Source of the DNA: Candidimonas nitroreducens
Lineage (GTDB): Bacteria; Pseudomonadota; Gammaproteobacteria; Burkholderiales; Burkholderiaceae_B
Reading direction: 5' to 3'
DNA length: 64,000 bases
Assembly (NCBI RefSeq): GCF_002209565.1
Contig: NZ_NJIH01000013.1
Coordinates: 62,001 to 126,000 of the forward strand
Shown here: positions 1 through 9,862 of the stretch, piece after piece
Position numbering within the stretch: the first letter of the stretch is position 1
How the letters are laid out: each line of letters opens with the position of its first letter
Program-made: the position numbers and the translations under genes
Notes under the pieces: model-generated
The model's input: the letters and a program-made list of their open reading frames with translations, nothing else
Database searches by the model: none
Told to the model about the DNA's origin: nothing

Positions 1-2
1 CC

Positions 3-248
3 GAGGTCGACAAGGTGCTGGCCGACATCGGCGCGGCCGACATCCCGCGTATTCTGGTCTACAACAAGATCGACGCGGCGGGTTGCGGGGCGGGCTACGA
101 GCCCCGGGTCGAGCGCAACGAACATGGTACCATTGCGCGAGTATTCCTCAGCGCACTCGAGCGCCGCGGCCTGGATGGGCTGCGCGCGGCCGTTGCCGAG
201 GCGCACCAAATCGCGGGAAATAATGCGTTTCATGTCGAAAATCTTTAA
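3..248 (+). CDS. hflX: GTPase HflX, C-terminal end (partial)
   Basis: The reading frame is open from the left edge and ends at a TAA at 246-248, so only the last ~81 residues are present. An NKID motif near residue 18 of the visible part is the G4 guanine-specificity motif of a TRAFAC GTPase, followed by the short C-terminal portion seen in HflX. HflX is a ribosome-associated GTPase that splits stalled or heat-damaged ribosomes. The assignment rests on this motif and on the classic hflX-hflK-hflC order. The N-terminal HflX domain and the G1-G3 motifs lie outside the window. Confidence 0.85.
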   Translation, partial: EVDKVLADIGAADIPRILVYNKIDAAGCGAGYEPRVERNEHGTIARVFLSALERRGLDGLRAAVAEAHQIAGNNAFHVENL

Positions 249-1563
249 TCTGAATGACCCGGGCTGGGGGCGCGGCAACGGCAATGGCGGTTCGGAGCCC
301 CCGCGGCGCCCGGACAAGAACGACGGCCCTCCCGATCTCGAAGAGGTCTGGCGCGATTTCAACAATCGGCTTGGCGCGCTGTTCGGCCGCAAGCCGCGGC
401 GCGGCGGCAATTTCAACGGTGGCGGTAATGGCGGCAGCGGCGGCAATGGCGGCACGCGCATTCCTCTGCCCAAGAACACGCCGCGTGCTATCGCCATTGC
501 GATCATCATCTTGCTGGGCCTGTGGCTGGTCAGCGGCTTCTTCATCGTGCAGGAAGGCCAGGTCGCGGTCATTACCAAGTTCGGCAAGTACAAGACCACT
601 TACGGGCCGGGCCTGCAATGGCGCCTGCCGTACCCCATCGAGAACCAGCAACTGGTCAATATCTCGCAGTTGCGCACCTTTGAAGTGGGCTTCCGCGGCA
701 CGGCGCGCAACAAGATCCTGCCCGAATCGCTGATGCTTACCAACGACGAGAACATCGTCGACGTGCAGTTCGTGGTGCAGTACCGGCTGCGCGCCGACGG
801 CGCGCCCGACTACTTGTTCAAGACCAGCCATCCCGACGAATCCGTGCGCCAGGTGGCCGAGACCGCGATGCGCGAAATCGTGGGCAAGAAGCCCATGGAC
901 TTCATCCTGTACTCGGGCCGCACCCAGGTGGCCGCCGAGGTGCAGAAGCTCACGCAAAGCATACTCGACCGCTACCAGACCGGCATCCAGATCAGCACCG
1001 TGGCCATCCAGAACGTGCAGCCGCCCGAACAGGTGCAGGCCGCCTTCGACGACGCGGTCAAGGCCGGGCAAGACCGCGAACGCCAGATCAATGAAGGCAA
1101 CGCTTACGCCAACAAGGTTCTGCCCGAGGCGCAGGGCCAGGCGGCGCGCATGGTGCAGCAGGCCGAGGGCTACCGCGCCAAGGTCATCGGCGACGCCCAG
1201 GGCGACACGGCGCGCTTCCTGAGCATCGAGAACGAGTACGCCAAGAATCCTGGCATTCTGCGCGAGCGCTTCTACCTGGCTACCATGAAAGAAATTCTGG
1301 AAAACGCCAGCAAGGTGATGGTCGATACGCCCAGCGGCGGCAATGTGCTGTATTTGCCGCTGGACAAGATCATCCAGCAGGCCGCGCAGTCCGCGCCGCC
1401 TTCGGGCAGCACGGGCGCGGCCGCGGCGGCGGCCGCCGCCACGGCTGCCACCGCTACTTCGCAGTCGAATTCCCGGTCTTCGTCCAACTCGGCGGCACGA
1501 CACAAGGCTACTGACCTGCCCTCGCTGCAGGACTCCTTGTCGATCAACCGTTATTCGCGCTAG
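223..1563 (+). CDS. hflK: HflK, SPFH/band-7 modulator of FtsH protease
   Basis: HflK forms the HflKC membrane complex that encloses FtsH and limits its access to membrane substrates. A Gly/Asn-rich cytoplasmic N-terminus (about residues 10-80, with GGNGG-type repeats) precedes one transmembrane helix (about 88-108). An SPFH domain with a long charged helix follows, and an Ala/Ser-rich tail ends the protein. The start at 223 has a weak upstream purine run. ATG 232 (protein beginning MSKIFNLND) is an equally good start and resembles typical HflK N-termini. An upstream in-frame ATG at 124 lies inside hflX and is rejected. hflX ends at 248, so the two genes overlap by about 26 bp, implying one operon with hflC. 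Confidence 0.95.
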   Translation: MRFMSKIFNLNDPGWGRGNGNGGSEPPRRPDKNDGPPDLEEVWRDFNNRLGALFGRKPRRGGNFNGGGNGGSGGNGGTRIPLPKNTPRAIAIAIIILLGLWLVSGFFIVQEGQVAVITKFGKYKTTYGPGLQWRLPYPIENQQLVNISQLRTFEVGFRGTARNKILPESLMLTNDENIVDVQFVVQYRLRADGAPDYLFKTSHPDESVRQVAETAMREIVGKKPMDFILYSGRTQVAAEVQKLTQSILDRYQTGIQISTVAIQNVQPPEQVQAAFDDAVKAGQDRERQINEGNAYANKVLPEAQGQAARMVQQAEGYRAKVIGDAQGDTARFLSIENEYAKNPGILRERFYLATMKEILENASKVMVDTPSGGNVLYLPLDKIIQQAAQSAPPSGSTGAAAAAAAATAATATSQSNSRSSSNSAARHKATDLPSLQDSLSINRYSR

Positions 1564-1575
1564 CCGGAGGCCACC

Positions 1576-2481
1576 ATGCAACGTTTGATATCTGCCCTGG
1601 TCGCCCTGGTGATAGTGCTTGCGCTGTTGTCGTCCTGCGTGTTCATCGTGCGCGAGCGCAATTCGGCCCTGCTGTTCGCGCTGGGCGAAGTGCGTGAAAC
1701 CATTACCCAGCCCGGCCTGTATTTCAAGCTGCCGCCGCCGTTCGAGAACGTGGTCTTGATGGACAAGCGCCTGCAGACCATCGAAACCACCGATCCCGAG
1801 CGCATCCAGACGGCCGAAAAGAAAAACCTGCTGATCGATTCTTTCGTCAAGTGGCGCATCATTGATCCGCGCCAGTTCTACGTCACGTTCGGGGCCAACG
1901 ACCGCGCCGCGCAGGAACGCCTGCAGGCGCAGATCCGCGACGCGCTGAACGCCTCGGTCAACGTGCGCACGGTCAAAGAGGTCGTCTCCACCGAGCGCGA
2001 CAAGATCATGCAGGAAGTGCTCAATACGGTCGAGGCGCGCGCCAAGCCGCTGGGCGTACAGGTGGTGGACGTGCGCCTGCGGCGCATCGAATTCGCGCCC
2101 GAGATTTCCGAATCGGTCTACCGGCGCATGCAGGCCGAGCGCACCCAAGAGGCCAACCGCCTGCGCGCCACGGGTGCGGCCGACAGCGAGAAGATCCGCG
2201 CCCAGGCCGACCGCGAGCGCCAGGAAGTGCTGGCCAAGGCCTACGCCCAGGCGCAGGGCATCAAGGGCCAGGGCGATGCCAAGGCCAACTCGATTTATTC
2301 CGAGGCCTATGCCAAGAACCCGAAGTTCTTCAGCTTCTACAAGAGCCTGGAAGCCTATCGGGCGGCGTTCTCGAAATCCAGCGACGTATTGGTGCTGAGC
2401 CCGAAGTCCGATTTCTTCAAGTACTGGAATTCGCCCGACGGGGCCAAGGCGGCGCCAGAGGCCAAGCCGGCCCAGCCCTAG
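1576..2481 (+). CDS. hflC: HflC, SPFH/band-7 modulator of FtsH protease
   Basis: 301-residue partner of HflK in the HflKC ring around FtsH. An N-terminal membrane anchor (about residues 5-24) is followed by an SPFH domain and a long Arg/Glu/Ala-rich coiled-coil helix (about 185-245), ending in a short conserved tail. The start follows hflK by 12 bp with a GGAGG ribosome-binding site at about 1564-1568, so the two are co-transcribed. The length is normal for the family. Many proteobacteria have a small DUF2065 gene next; none was found here. Confidence 0.95.
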   Translation: MQRLISALVALVIVLALLSSCVFIVRERNSALLFALGEVRETITQPGLYFKLPPPFENVVLMDKRLQTIETTDPERIQTAEKKNLLIDSFVKWRIIDPRQFYVTFGANDRAAQERLQAQIRDALNASVNVRTVKEVVSTERDKIMQEVLNTVEARAKPLGVQVVDVRLRRIEFAPEISESVYRRMQAERTQEANRLRATGAADSEKIRAQADRERQEVLAKAYAQAQGIKGQGDAKANSIYSEAYAKNPKFFSFYKSLEAYRAAFSKSSDVLVLSPKSDFFKYWNSPDGAKAAPEAKPAQP

Positions 2482-2671
2482 CCTAGTGGCGTGTCTTGGC
2501 AGTTCGCGCCCATGAAATCATGTCGGCGCGGGCAGGGCGATGTTGCGCGCCTTGCCGGCCGCGCCGGGGCTAAGGCCTGGCCCTGCGCCTGGCGCAGGCG
2601 GCCCGCAGGGCTGCTCGTGTCCGGGCTCGGCCCTGCCATGGCGGATTTGCCACAAAGGCTGCGCTGCCCAC

Positions 2672-2700
2672 TTGGGTAAGTGCTTGCATCAGGGTACAAT
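2672..2700 (+). promoter_or_regulatory. Sigma-70-like promoter upstream of hisZ / candidate sRNA
   Basis: A -35-like TTGGGT (2672-2677) and a -10-like TACAAT (2695-2700) are separated by exactly 17 bp. Transcription would begin near 2707, only ~25 nt before a strong intrinsic terminator. The -10 match is good and the -35 is moderate. No experimental support is available. Confidence 0.5.
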
Positions 2701-2706
2701 AGCCTG

Positions 2707-2769
2707 TAAGTTTGATAGATTCATCCGCGAGCGACTGGGCGGGCTTACGCCCCCAGTCGTTTTTTTTTG
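2707..2769 (+). ncRNA. Candidate ~60-nt small RNA or hisZ leader
   Basis: The segment between the predicted start near 2707 and the terminator T-run ending at 2768 would give a ~60-nt transcript: a ~25-nt single-stranded 5' part and the terminator hairpin. It has no start codon with a convincing reading frame. It could be an independent small RNA or a terminated leader (attenuator) of hisZ-purA. This is inferred from promoter plus terminator geometry only. Confidence 0.4.
2732..2769 (+). terminator. Rho-independent terminator
   Basis: CGACTGGG (2732-2739) pairs perfectly with CCCAGTCG (2752-2759), with a further G/C-rich inner stem. A run of nine T follows at 2760-2768. This is the clearest intrinsic terminator in the window. 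It would stop hflK-hflC read-through and any transcript from the promoter at 2672-2700. Confidence 0.85.
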
Positions 2770-2806
2770 CCGTCGGGTGGCTGGGGGTAAAAATCGCCCG
2801 GGCAAT

Positions 2807-2911
2807 GATCCATTTCCAGATCGGTCGTGAACGCGCAAGCGAAGCGCAGACAGTGCGCGTAGTACGGCGGGCGAAGCCGCCGAAGTGCGTGGTCGATTCA
2901 GAAATGGAATA
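2807..2911. repeat. Long imperfect inverted repeat
   Basis: The arm at about 2808-2826, containing CCATTTCCAGATCGGTCG, is complementary with few mismatches to the arm at about 2889-2910, containing CGATTCAGAAATGGAA. GC-rich hairpins lie inside. The whole could fold as a ~100-nt stem. It resembles intergenic palindromic repeats, but copies elsewhere in the genome cannot be tested here. Confidence 0.45.
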
Positions 2912-3107
2912 AGCCTCGACGCGGCGCGGCCCTTTAGGGTCGTGCCGTAGCCGGCGAGCCGGGGCGGCCGCCGGCCGCCGGCAAAAAACCGGCCGAAGGC
3001 TGGGTTGAGAACCGGCCCTAGGGCCGGAAATACTGAAAGGGGGCTCCCTCGGGGGCGTGGCCGGCGGCGCCGGCTTGCTGTTTTTTTGGTTTTTTCATCC
3101 ACGAAAG

Positions 3108-4268
3108 ATGTCCAATTGGCTGCTGCCAGAACACCTGGCCGATATTCTTCCCGCCGAGGCGCGCCGCATCGAAGAGCTGCGCCGGGCCTTGCTGGATCTG
3201 TACCGTACCTATGGGTTCGAGCTGGTCGCGCCGCCCTTGGTCGAATACCTCGATTCGCTGCTTACGGGCAATGGCGGCGACCTGGGCCTGCGCACCTGCA
3301 AGCTGGTCGACCAGTTGTCGGGCCGTACGCTGGGCGTGCGCCCGGACATGACACCGCAGGTGGCGCGCATCGATGCGCACCTGCTCAATCGCGAGGGCGT
3401 CACGCGCCTGTGCTATTGCGGCTCGGTGCTGCATGCGCGGCCGGCCGACCTGCTGTCCGACCGCGAGCTGCTGCAGATCGGTGCCGAGCTGTTTGGCCAT
3501 GCCGGGGTCGAGGCCGATATCGAAATCATCCAGCTGGCCTTTGAAAGCGTGCGCCGCGCCGGCGTCGAGGGCGCCCGGCTCGATCTCAGCCACCCCGGGG
3601 TGGTGCATGCCATCGTGCAGGCCGACGAGGCCCTGGCGGAATCGGCCGAGGAGCTTTCCGTGCTGCTTTCCAACAAAGACGTGCCGGGGCTGTCCGAGCT
3701 GGCGGCGCGGCTGCCCGGGCTGCGGCCGGACAGCCGCAAGGCGCTGCTGGCGCTGCCTTCCTTGTATGGCGGGCCGGAAGTCCTGCAGCGCGCGCGGCGC
3801 GAGCTGCCGGGCCTGCCGGGCATCGAGGCGGCCCTGGGCGGGCTGGAATCCCTGCTGTGCGCCTTGCCCGACCACGAGTTCGGCATCGACCTGGCCGACG
3901 TAGGCAGTGGCTATGGCTACCACTCGGGCGTGGTGTTCTCCATTTATGCCGAAGGCTGGCACGACGCCCTGGTCAAGGGCGGGCGCTACGACGGCATGGG
4001 CAAGTCGTTCGGGCGGGCGCGGCCCGCCACCGGTTTCAGCCTCGACCTGCGCAAGCTGTCGTCGGGGCTGCCGCCACCGCCTCTGGCGCGAGCCATCCGC
4101 GCCCCCTGGGGCACCGAGGCCAGCCTGGTTCGGGCGCTGCAGGCGCTGCGCCAGGCCGGCGAGATCGTGGTGCAGACCCTGCCGGGCCAGGCGCAGCGGC
4201 TGGATGAATTCACCGTCGACCGGGAACTGGTTCCCGATGGCGATACATGGAAAGTGAGGGCGATCTAG
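3108..4268 (+). CDS. hisZ: ATP phosphoribosyltransferase regulatory subunit HisZ
   Basis: 386-residue HisRS-like paralogue that partners short-form HisG in the first step of histidine synthesis; it has no tRNA-charging role. The class II aminoacyl-tRNA synthetase core is visible: a motif-2-like stretch, [11 protein letters not shown] near residue 83, and a C-terminal GGRYDGM segment. The C-terminal anticodon-binding domain of true HisRS is missing, as expected for HisZ. The ATG at 3108 (protein beginning [15 protein letters not shown]) is chosen over an upstream GTG at 3057, whose extra residues are low-complexity. hisZ followed by purA is a conserved betaproteobacterial pair. hisG is not in the window. 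Confidence 0.93.
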   Translation: MSNWLLPEHLADILPAEARRIEELRRALLDLYRTYGFELVAPPLVEYLDSLLTGNGGDLGLRTCKLVDQLSGRTLGVRPDMTPQVARIDAHLLNREGVTRLCYCGSVLHARPADLLSDRELLQIGAELFGHAGVEADIEIIQLAFESVRRAGVEGARLDLSHPGVVHAIVQADEALAESAEELSVLLSNKDVPGLSELAARLPGLRPDSRKALLALPSLYGGPEVLQRARRELPGLPGIEAALGGLESLLCALPDHEFGIDLADVGSGYGYHSGVVFSIYAEGWHDALVKGGRYDGMGKSFGRARPATGFSLDLRKLSSGLPPPPLARAIRAPWGTEASLVRALQALRQAGEIVVQTLPGQAQRLDEFTVDRELVPDGDTWKVRAI

Positions 4269-4332
4269 CGGCCTGTCTGCCTGGCAGGCAGGGCGCCAGC
4301 GCCGGCGGTAACGGCGGCATCGCATGATTTAA

Positions 4333-5673
<1,341 letters not shown>

Positions 5674-5768
5674 GTCTTGCGGATGCGCGGTGGGCCGCGG
5701 CTTTTCTCGCCGCGGCCGCGGGTTTATGATGACGAACCTCGCAAACCGCAATTTCCGGAATCGACTGT

Positions 5769-6311
5769 ATGAATCTGCCTCCGAGCACAGACCGCGACCT
5801 TTGGGTCAGTTGGGATCAATATCACAGCTTGATCGAGCGCCTGGCGCTTTCCGTCTTCGAGGCCGGCTGGGAATTCGACAATATTGTCTGCCTGGCGCGC
5901 GGCGGCGTGCGGGTGGGGGATGTGCTGTCGCGCATTTTCGATGTGCCGCTGGGCATTCTCGCCACCAGCAGTTATCGCGAGGCGGCGGGCACGCAGCAGG
6001 GGCAGCTCGACATCGCGCAGTTCATTACGATTACGCGCGGCACGCTGGAGGGCAGGGTGCTGCTGGTCGACGATATGGTCGATACGGGGCTGACTTTCAT
6101 CAAGGTGGGCGAGCACTTGCGTGCGCAATTCCCGGCCATCACCGAGCTGCGCAGCGCGGTGCTGTGGTGGAAGGGGCACTCGAAGGCCACGCCCGATTAT
6201 TTCGTCGACAAGCTGCCGACTAATCCCTGGATTCATCAGCCTTTCGAGGATTACGACAGCCTGCGGCCGCATCAGCTCGAGGCGTGGGTGCGGAAGGGCA
6301 AGCGGGGCTGA
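5769..6311 (+). CDS. Phosphoribosyltransferase (xanthine/guanine PRTase-like)
   Basis: 180-residue type I PRTase. The PRPP-binding loop VLLVDDMVDTGLT lies at about residues 97-109 and the CLARGGVRVG pyrophosphate-loop region at about 41-50. The C-terminal segment with NPWIHQPFE resembles the Gpt-like family that salvages xanthine or guanine. The position next to purA supports a purine-salvage role, but base specificity cannot be read from the sequence. It follows purA by 95 bp, a gap that includes a GC-rich hairpin at about 5692-5715. Confidence 0.85.
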   Translation: MNLPPSTDRDLWVSWDQYHSLIERLALSVFEAGWEFDNIVCLARGGVRVGDVLSRIFDVPLGILATSSYREAAGTQQGQLDIAQFITITRGTLEGRVLLVDDMVDTGLTFIKVGEHLRAQFPAITELRSAVLWWKGHSKATPDYFVDKLPTNPWIHQPFEDYDSLRPHQLEAWVRKGKRG

Positions 6312-6470
6312 TTCTTCGGGTGGCTTTTGCCTGCCGCCGGGTCGTTGTCGTAGGCTGTTCTTCTTGCAAGTTGGTGCGCGCTCTGTTCTTTACCCGCGCC
6401 GCGGGCGGCTGGGCCAGGCCGGCTCGCTCGCCCGGTGCCGGCTGCGCCGGCACTGCCCTTGACCTCCGGA

Positions 6471-6570
6471 CATTTTGGGGGCGGTCAGCAAACTCCGGGC
6501 GGCTGCCAGTCCCCCGGACTGGCAGCAAGCGTCGCCCTCAGACAGTGCTTCCCTTGCCTCCCCCAAAATG
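6471..6570. repeat. Nested palindromic element (~100 nt)
   Basis: An outer perfect 11-bp stem, CATTTTGGGGG (6471-6481) with CCCCCAAAATG (6560-6570), encloses an inner perfect 11-bp hairpin, GCTGCCAGTCC (6502-6512) with GGACTGGCAGC (6516-6526) and a 3-nt loop. Both stems are exact. This is consistent with a mobile palindromic repeat or a structured RNA. No gene is present. Confidence 0.6.
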
Positions 6571-6730
6571 CCCTGCGGTGGCGGCGGGCTCGGACGAGCC
6601 GGCCTGGCCCAGCCACCCACGGCGCTGGACGGTAGCGTGGGTAGGGAGGAAGTGCTGATTGTGCCTGTCGTCGCTTTCGAAACGCGTTGCGGTGGAGCAG
6701 GGCTTGGGCTGGTCTGCCTGGCCGCCCTGC

Positions 6731-7000
6731 CGGAGACAAGGAATCTGTCGGAGGCAGGGAATCTGTCGGGGGCAGGGAATATGTCGGGGGCAGGGAATAT
6801 GTCGGGGCAGGGAATATGTCGGGGCAGGGAATATGTCGGGGCAGGGAATCCGTCCGGAGGCAGGGAATCCGTCCGGGAGGCAGGGAATCCGTCCGGGAGG
6901 CAGGGAATCCGTCCGGGAGGCAGGGAATCCGTCCGGGAGGCAGGGAATCCGTCCGGGAGGCAGGGAATCCGTCCGGGAGGCAGGGAATCCGTCCGAGAGG
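6731..7000. repeat. VNTR: about 14 tandem units of ~17-20 bp in three variants
   Basis: Tandem units share the core CAGGGAAT..GTC. Two units carry GAATCTGTCGG, four carry GAATATGTCGG, and eight of ~20 bp carry CAGGGAATCCGTCCGGGAGG (last copy with one change). Variants are grouped in blocks, as expected from stepwise tandem duplication. The array ends about 250 bp upstream of rpsU. It has no unique spacers, so it is not a CRISPR array. Confidence 0.95.
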
Positions 7001-7253
7001 CGCGGCCTTGTATCTGTTATAGCGGTTTCATGCTAAAATTTTAGGTTGACCATGGATCTATACGTAAGCCTACCCGCAAGGGTTGCGGTTTGGCGATGAT
7101 TTGGCAATGTTTACGCTGCTTTTTGCGGTGTTTTTGCTGTTTTGCGCGCCGTGCTTGCGCTACTTCCAGTTAGGGTTTCCGGCTTTATCTGTTTTTCGCA
7201 TCATTATTGTTTTTTCTTAACACAAATTTCTAAACACAAGGCCTTACGACTAC

Positions 7254-7466
7254 ATGCCTACTGTACGCCTGAAAGAAAACGAGCCCTTTGAAGCCGCTTT
7301 GCGCCGCTTCAAGCGCACCATCGAGAAAATCGGCCTGTTGACCGAGCTGCGTTCGCGCGAATTCTATGAAAAGCCCACGGCCGAGCGCAAGCGCAAGCAT
7401 GCCGCCGCCGTCAAGCGCCATTACAAGCGCATCCGTAGCCAGCAACTGCCCCCGCGCTTGTATTGA
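7254..7466 (+). CDS. rpsU: 30S ribosomal protein S21
   Basis: 70-residue S21: it begins with the typical [12 protein letters not shown] segment and has the basic [15 protein letters not shown]-type tail. S21 helps mRNA binding on the 30S platform. The rpsU-dnaG-rpoD order is the classic macromolecular-synthesis operon. An AAGG about 12 nt upstream is a weak ribosome-binding site. Confidence 0.97.
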   Translation: MPTVRLKENEPFEAALRRFKRTIEKIGLLTELRSREFYEKPTAERKRKHAAAVKRHYKRIRSQQLPPRLY

Positions 7467-7897
7467 TCGGCCGCCAATGAATTGATACGGGTTTGTGAGT
7501 GTAGGGGCCGCCGGTGCCGAGGCAGCCTGAGCTAGCCCATGCCGGGGCAGCTTGAGCTGGGGTGGCCCATGCCAGGGCAGCCTCTGCCGGGCGGCAATGC
7601 CGGGGCAGTCTGGGCTGGCCCGTGCCGAGGTGGTCTAAGCCAGAGCCCGTGTCGAGGATGCTTCTACCGAAGCGGCCCGCGCCGCTGATGCCGGGGCAGC
7701 TCGAGCGGGGTACCCGACGCGGTAGTAGCTGTGTTTGTGGCGATCCAGGCCACGGCGCGCGGCAGTGGAAGTTGTACCAGCTGTAGCAGTACCTTGTTGC
7801 GGCAGCCGTGCCCGGGCAACCGGGCGCGAGGCCGCAGACAGTACAATTGATGCGGCATGGCGCAGCAGCGCCGTCATCATCTTGATTGTGAATCCGT
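7467..7897. repeat. Degenerate GC-rich repeats between rpsU and dnaG
   Basis: The 431-bp gap has no gene. Between about 7511 and 7720 a degenerate unit close to CATGCCGGGGCAGCCTGAGC recurs five to six times with irregular spacing (for example near 7538, 7567, 7597 and 7690). It looks like a decayed tandem array. Promoter elements for dnaG could not be assigned. Confidence 0.55.
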
Positions 7898-9862
7898 ATG
7901 ATTCCTGAATCTTTCGTTCAGGACCTGCTTGCCCGGGTCGACGTGGTGGACGTCGTCGGGCGCTATGTGCAGTTGCGCAAGGGCGGGGCCAATCTGCTGG
8001 GCCTGTGTCCTTTTCACAACGAGAAAAGCCCTTCTTTCACGGTAAGCCCCACCAAGCAGTTCTATCACTGTTTCGGCTGCGGGGCGCACGGTACCGCGAT
8101 CACGTTCCTTATCGAGCACACCGGGGCCAGCTTCCCCGAGGCGGTGCGCGCGCTGGCGGGCAATGTCGGCATGACCGTGCCGGAAGAGCCGCGCAGTCCG
8201 CGCCAGCAGGCGGCAAGCCGCCGCCGCAAGGAAGAGGTATCGCGCCACCAGCAAGCGCTGGAAACGGCACAGGCTCAGTATCTGCGCCTGCTCAAGGGTT
8301 CCGAGGCGGCGGTCGCTTATTTGAAGGGGCGCGGCCTGACGGGCGCCATCGCGGCGCGTTTCGGGCTGGGTTGGTCGGGGACGGATCGGCGCGGGCTGGC
8401 CGCGGTGTTTCCGCACTACGAAGACCCGACGCTGGTCGAGTCCGGCCTGGTGATCGAGGCCGAGGACGGGCGCCGCTACGACCGTTTCCGCGAGCGGGTC
8501 ATGTTTCCGATCCGCAATGCCCGCGGCAAGTTGATCGGCTTTGGCGGGCGCATCATCGGCAAGGGCGAGCCCAAGTATTTGAATTCGCCCGAGACGCCGC
8601 TGTTCTCGAAGGGGCAGGAGCTTTACGGCCTGTGGGAAGCCCGTGCCGGCATCCGCGCGCAGGGCAGCGTGCTGGTGGTCGAAGGCTATATGGACGTGGT
8701 GGGCCTGGCGCAGCTCGGTGTGGAAAATGCCGTGGCCACGCTGGGCACGGCCACGACTCCCGACCACATACAGAAGCTGTTGCGCACCAGCGACAGGATT
8801 ATTTTCAGTTTCGACGGTGATGCCGCGGGCCGGCGTGCCGCCTGGCGCGCCTTGCAGGCCTGCCTGCCCATGCTGCGCGACGATGTTTCGGTGCGCTTTT
8901 TGTTCCTGCCTACCGAGCACGACCCCGATTCCTATGTGCGCGCTTTCGGCGCCGAGGCATTCCGGGCCTGCATGGACGATGCGGTGCCGCTGTCGCGCTT
9001 CCTGCTGGAAGAGCTGGCCGCGCGCCACCCGATGGACGAGGCCGAGGGGCGGGCCGCCTGCGTGCACGAGGCCAGGCCGCTGCTGGCGATGCTGCCCGAG
9101 GGCACGACGCTGCGGCTGCAGATCGAGCGCGAATTTGCCCGCCAGGTGCTGCTTACGCCCGAAGAGCTGGCAGCGATGCTGGCCGCGCAGCCAGCGTCCC
9201 GGCGGCCGCTGACTGTGGAGCCGGGCCGCCGCCCGGCTGCGGCGACGCCCGGGCCGGGCGCCGAAGGCGCTGCTGCGGGGGGCCACTACGACGGGCCGCC
9301 CGCGGATCACTTCGATATGCCGGATTTTCCGCAGGACGAGCCGCCACCGTATTTCGAGGCCGCGCCGGAAGGCGAGACCTTGTTCCCGCGGGCGGCCGCG
9401 GCTCCGGCCCGGGGGCGCCGCGGCCGCCAGCCGCGCCTGGTGGCTTCCATGGCCAAACGGCTGCTGCGCCTGCTGCTGGCTCATCCGCAACTGGTCGACA
9501 GCCTGGGCGACCAGCAGCTTGAAGTTCTGGAGCAGGGCCCCCATCTAGTACTTGTCAGGGAATTGATCGCCCTGGCCCATACCAGCGGCGCGCGCCACGT
9601 GGGGGCATTGCTGCAGGCCGCCGAGCCCGAATCGGATCTGGCCGGCGTGCTGGCCTCTTTGTCGGCCGAGCTGCTGGATCAGGACGATCTGCCCGATCCG
9701 CAGACCGAATGGAACGATGCGCTGCGCCGCATCGAGCTCGATGCGCTCAAGGCCGAGCAATCGGCCCTGGTGCAGGGCGGGCTGGCCGAAGAGGCCGCGC
9801 GCAGCCGGTATCAAGAATTGACGCGGCGCATTACACTACTGAGTACGGTGTCCTTGCGCTGA
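7898..9862 (+). CDS. dnaG: DNA primase DnaG
   Basis: 654 residues. It synthesises RNA primers for Okazaki fragments. The N-terminal zinc-binding domain has Cys37, His40, Cys58 and Cys61 (CPFH and CFGC motifs). The central TOPRIM catalytic core includes VVEGYMDVV near residues 258-266 and an SFDGDAAG acidic motif. A Pro/Ala-rich linker (about 430-500) joins a C-terminal DnaB-interaction domain. The protein is somewhat longer than E. coli DnaG (581 residues), mainly through this linker. Confidence 0.97.
   Translation: MIPESFVQDLLARVDVVDVVGRYVQLRKGGANLLGLCPFHNEKSPSFTVSPTKQFYHCFGCGAHGTAITFLIEHTGASFPEAVRALAGNVGMTVPEEPRSPRQQAASRRRKEEVSRHQQALETAQAQYLRLLKGSEAAVAYLKGRGLTGAIAARFGLGWSGTDRRGLAAVFPHYEDPTLVESGLVIEAEDGRRYDRFRERVMFPIRNARGKLIGFGGRIIGKGEPKYLNSPETPLFSKGQELYGLWEARAGIRAQGSVLVVEGYMDVVGLAQLGVENAVATLGTATTPDHIQKLLRTSDRIIFSFDGDAAGRRAAWRALQACLPMLRDDVSVRFLFLPTEHDPDSYVRAFGAEAFRACMDDAVPLSRFLLEELAARHPMDEAEGRAACVHEARPLLAMLPEGTTLRLQIEREFARQVLLTPEELAAMLAAQPASRRPLTVEPGRRPAAATPGPGAEGAAAGGHYDGPPADHFDMPDFPQDEPPPYFEAAPEGETLFPRAAAAPARGRRGRQPRLVASMAKRLLRLLLAHPQLVDSLGDQQLEVLEQGPHLVLVRELIALAHTSGARHVGALLQAAEPESDLAGVLASLSAELLDQDDLPDPQTEWNDALRRIELDALKAEQSALVQGGLAEEAARSRYQELTRRITLLSTVSLR

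Larger units (their letters stand above)
2482..3107. other. Non-coding gap between hflC and hisZ
   Basis: The 626-bp gap has no convincing gene. It holds a promoter-like pair and an intrinsic terminator (separate entries), a ~100-nt imperfect inverted repeat at 2807-2911, and GC-rich palindromes near 2957-2985 and 3058-3077. The last of these is followed by T-runs just before hisZ. Overlapping reading frames here have low-complexity Arg/Pro/Gly composition and look spurious. Confidence 0.7.
6312..7253. other. Long non-coding region between the PRTase and rpsU
   Basis: 942 bp without a credible gene. Its left part holds GC-rich hairpins (a perfect 8-bp stem at 6435-6453) and a nested palindromic element at 6471-6570. 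The centre is a VNTR at 6731-7000. The last ~250 bp are markedly more AT-rich and probably hold the rpsU promoter and leader. Reading frames across the VNTR give only Gly/Arg/Glu/Ser repeats and are artefacts of the repeat. Confidence 0.75.

Noticed and set aside
148-2148. A 666-codon open frame antisense to hflK and hflC
   Set aside because: It is a composition-driven shadow of two clear genes in GC-rich DNA. The translation is His/Arg/Gly/Leu-rich with no recognisable domain.
6731-7000. Possible CRISPR array
   Set aside because: Units are contiguous, with no unique spacers, and no cas genes are present. The same holds for 27464-27573.
6475-7044. Open frames across the VNTR giving Gly/Arg/Glu/Ser repeats
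   Set aside because: All three frames of the repeat are open on the plus strand because the unit lacks stop codons. This is not evidence for a repeat protein.
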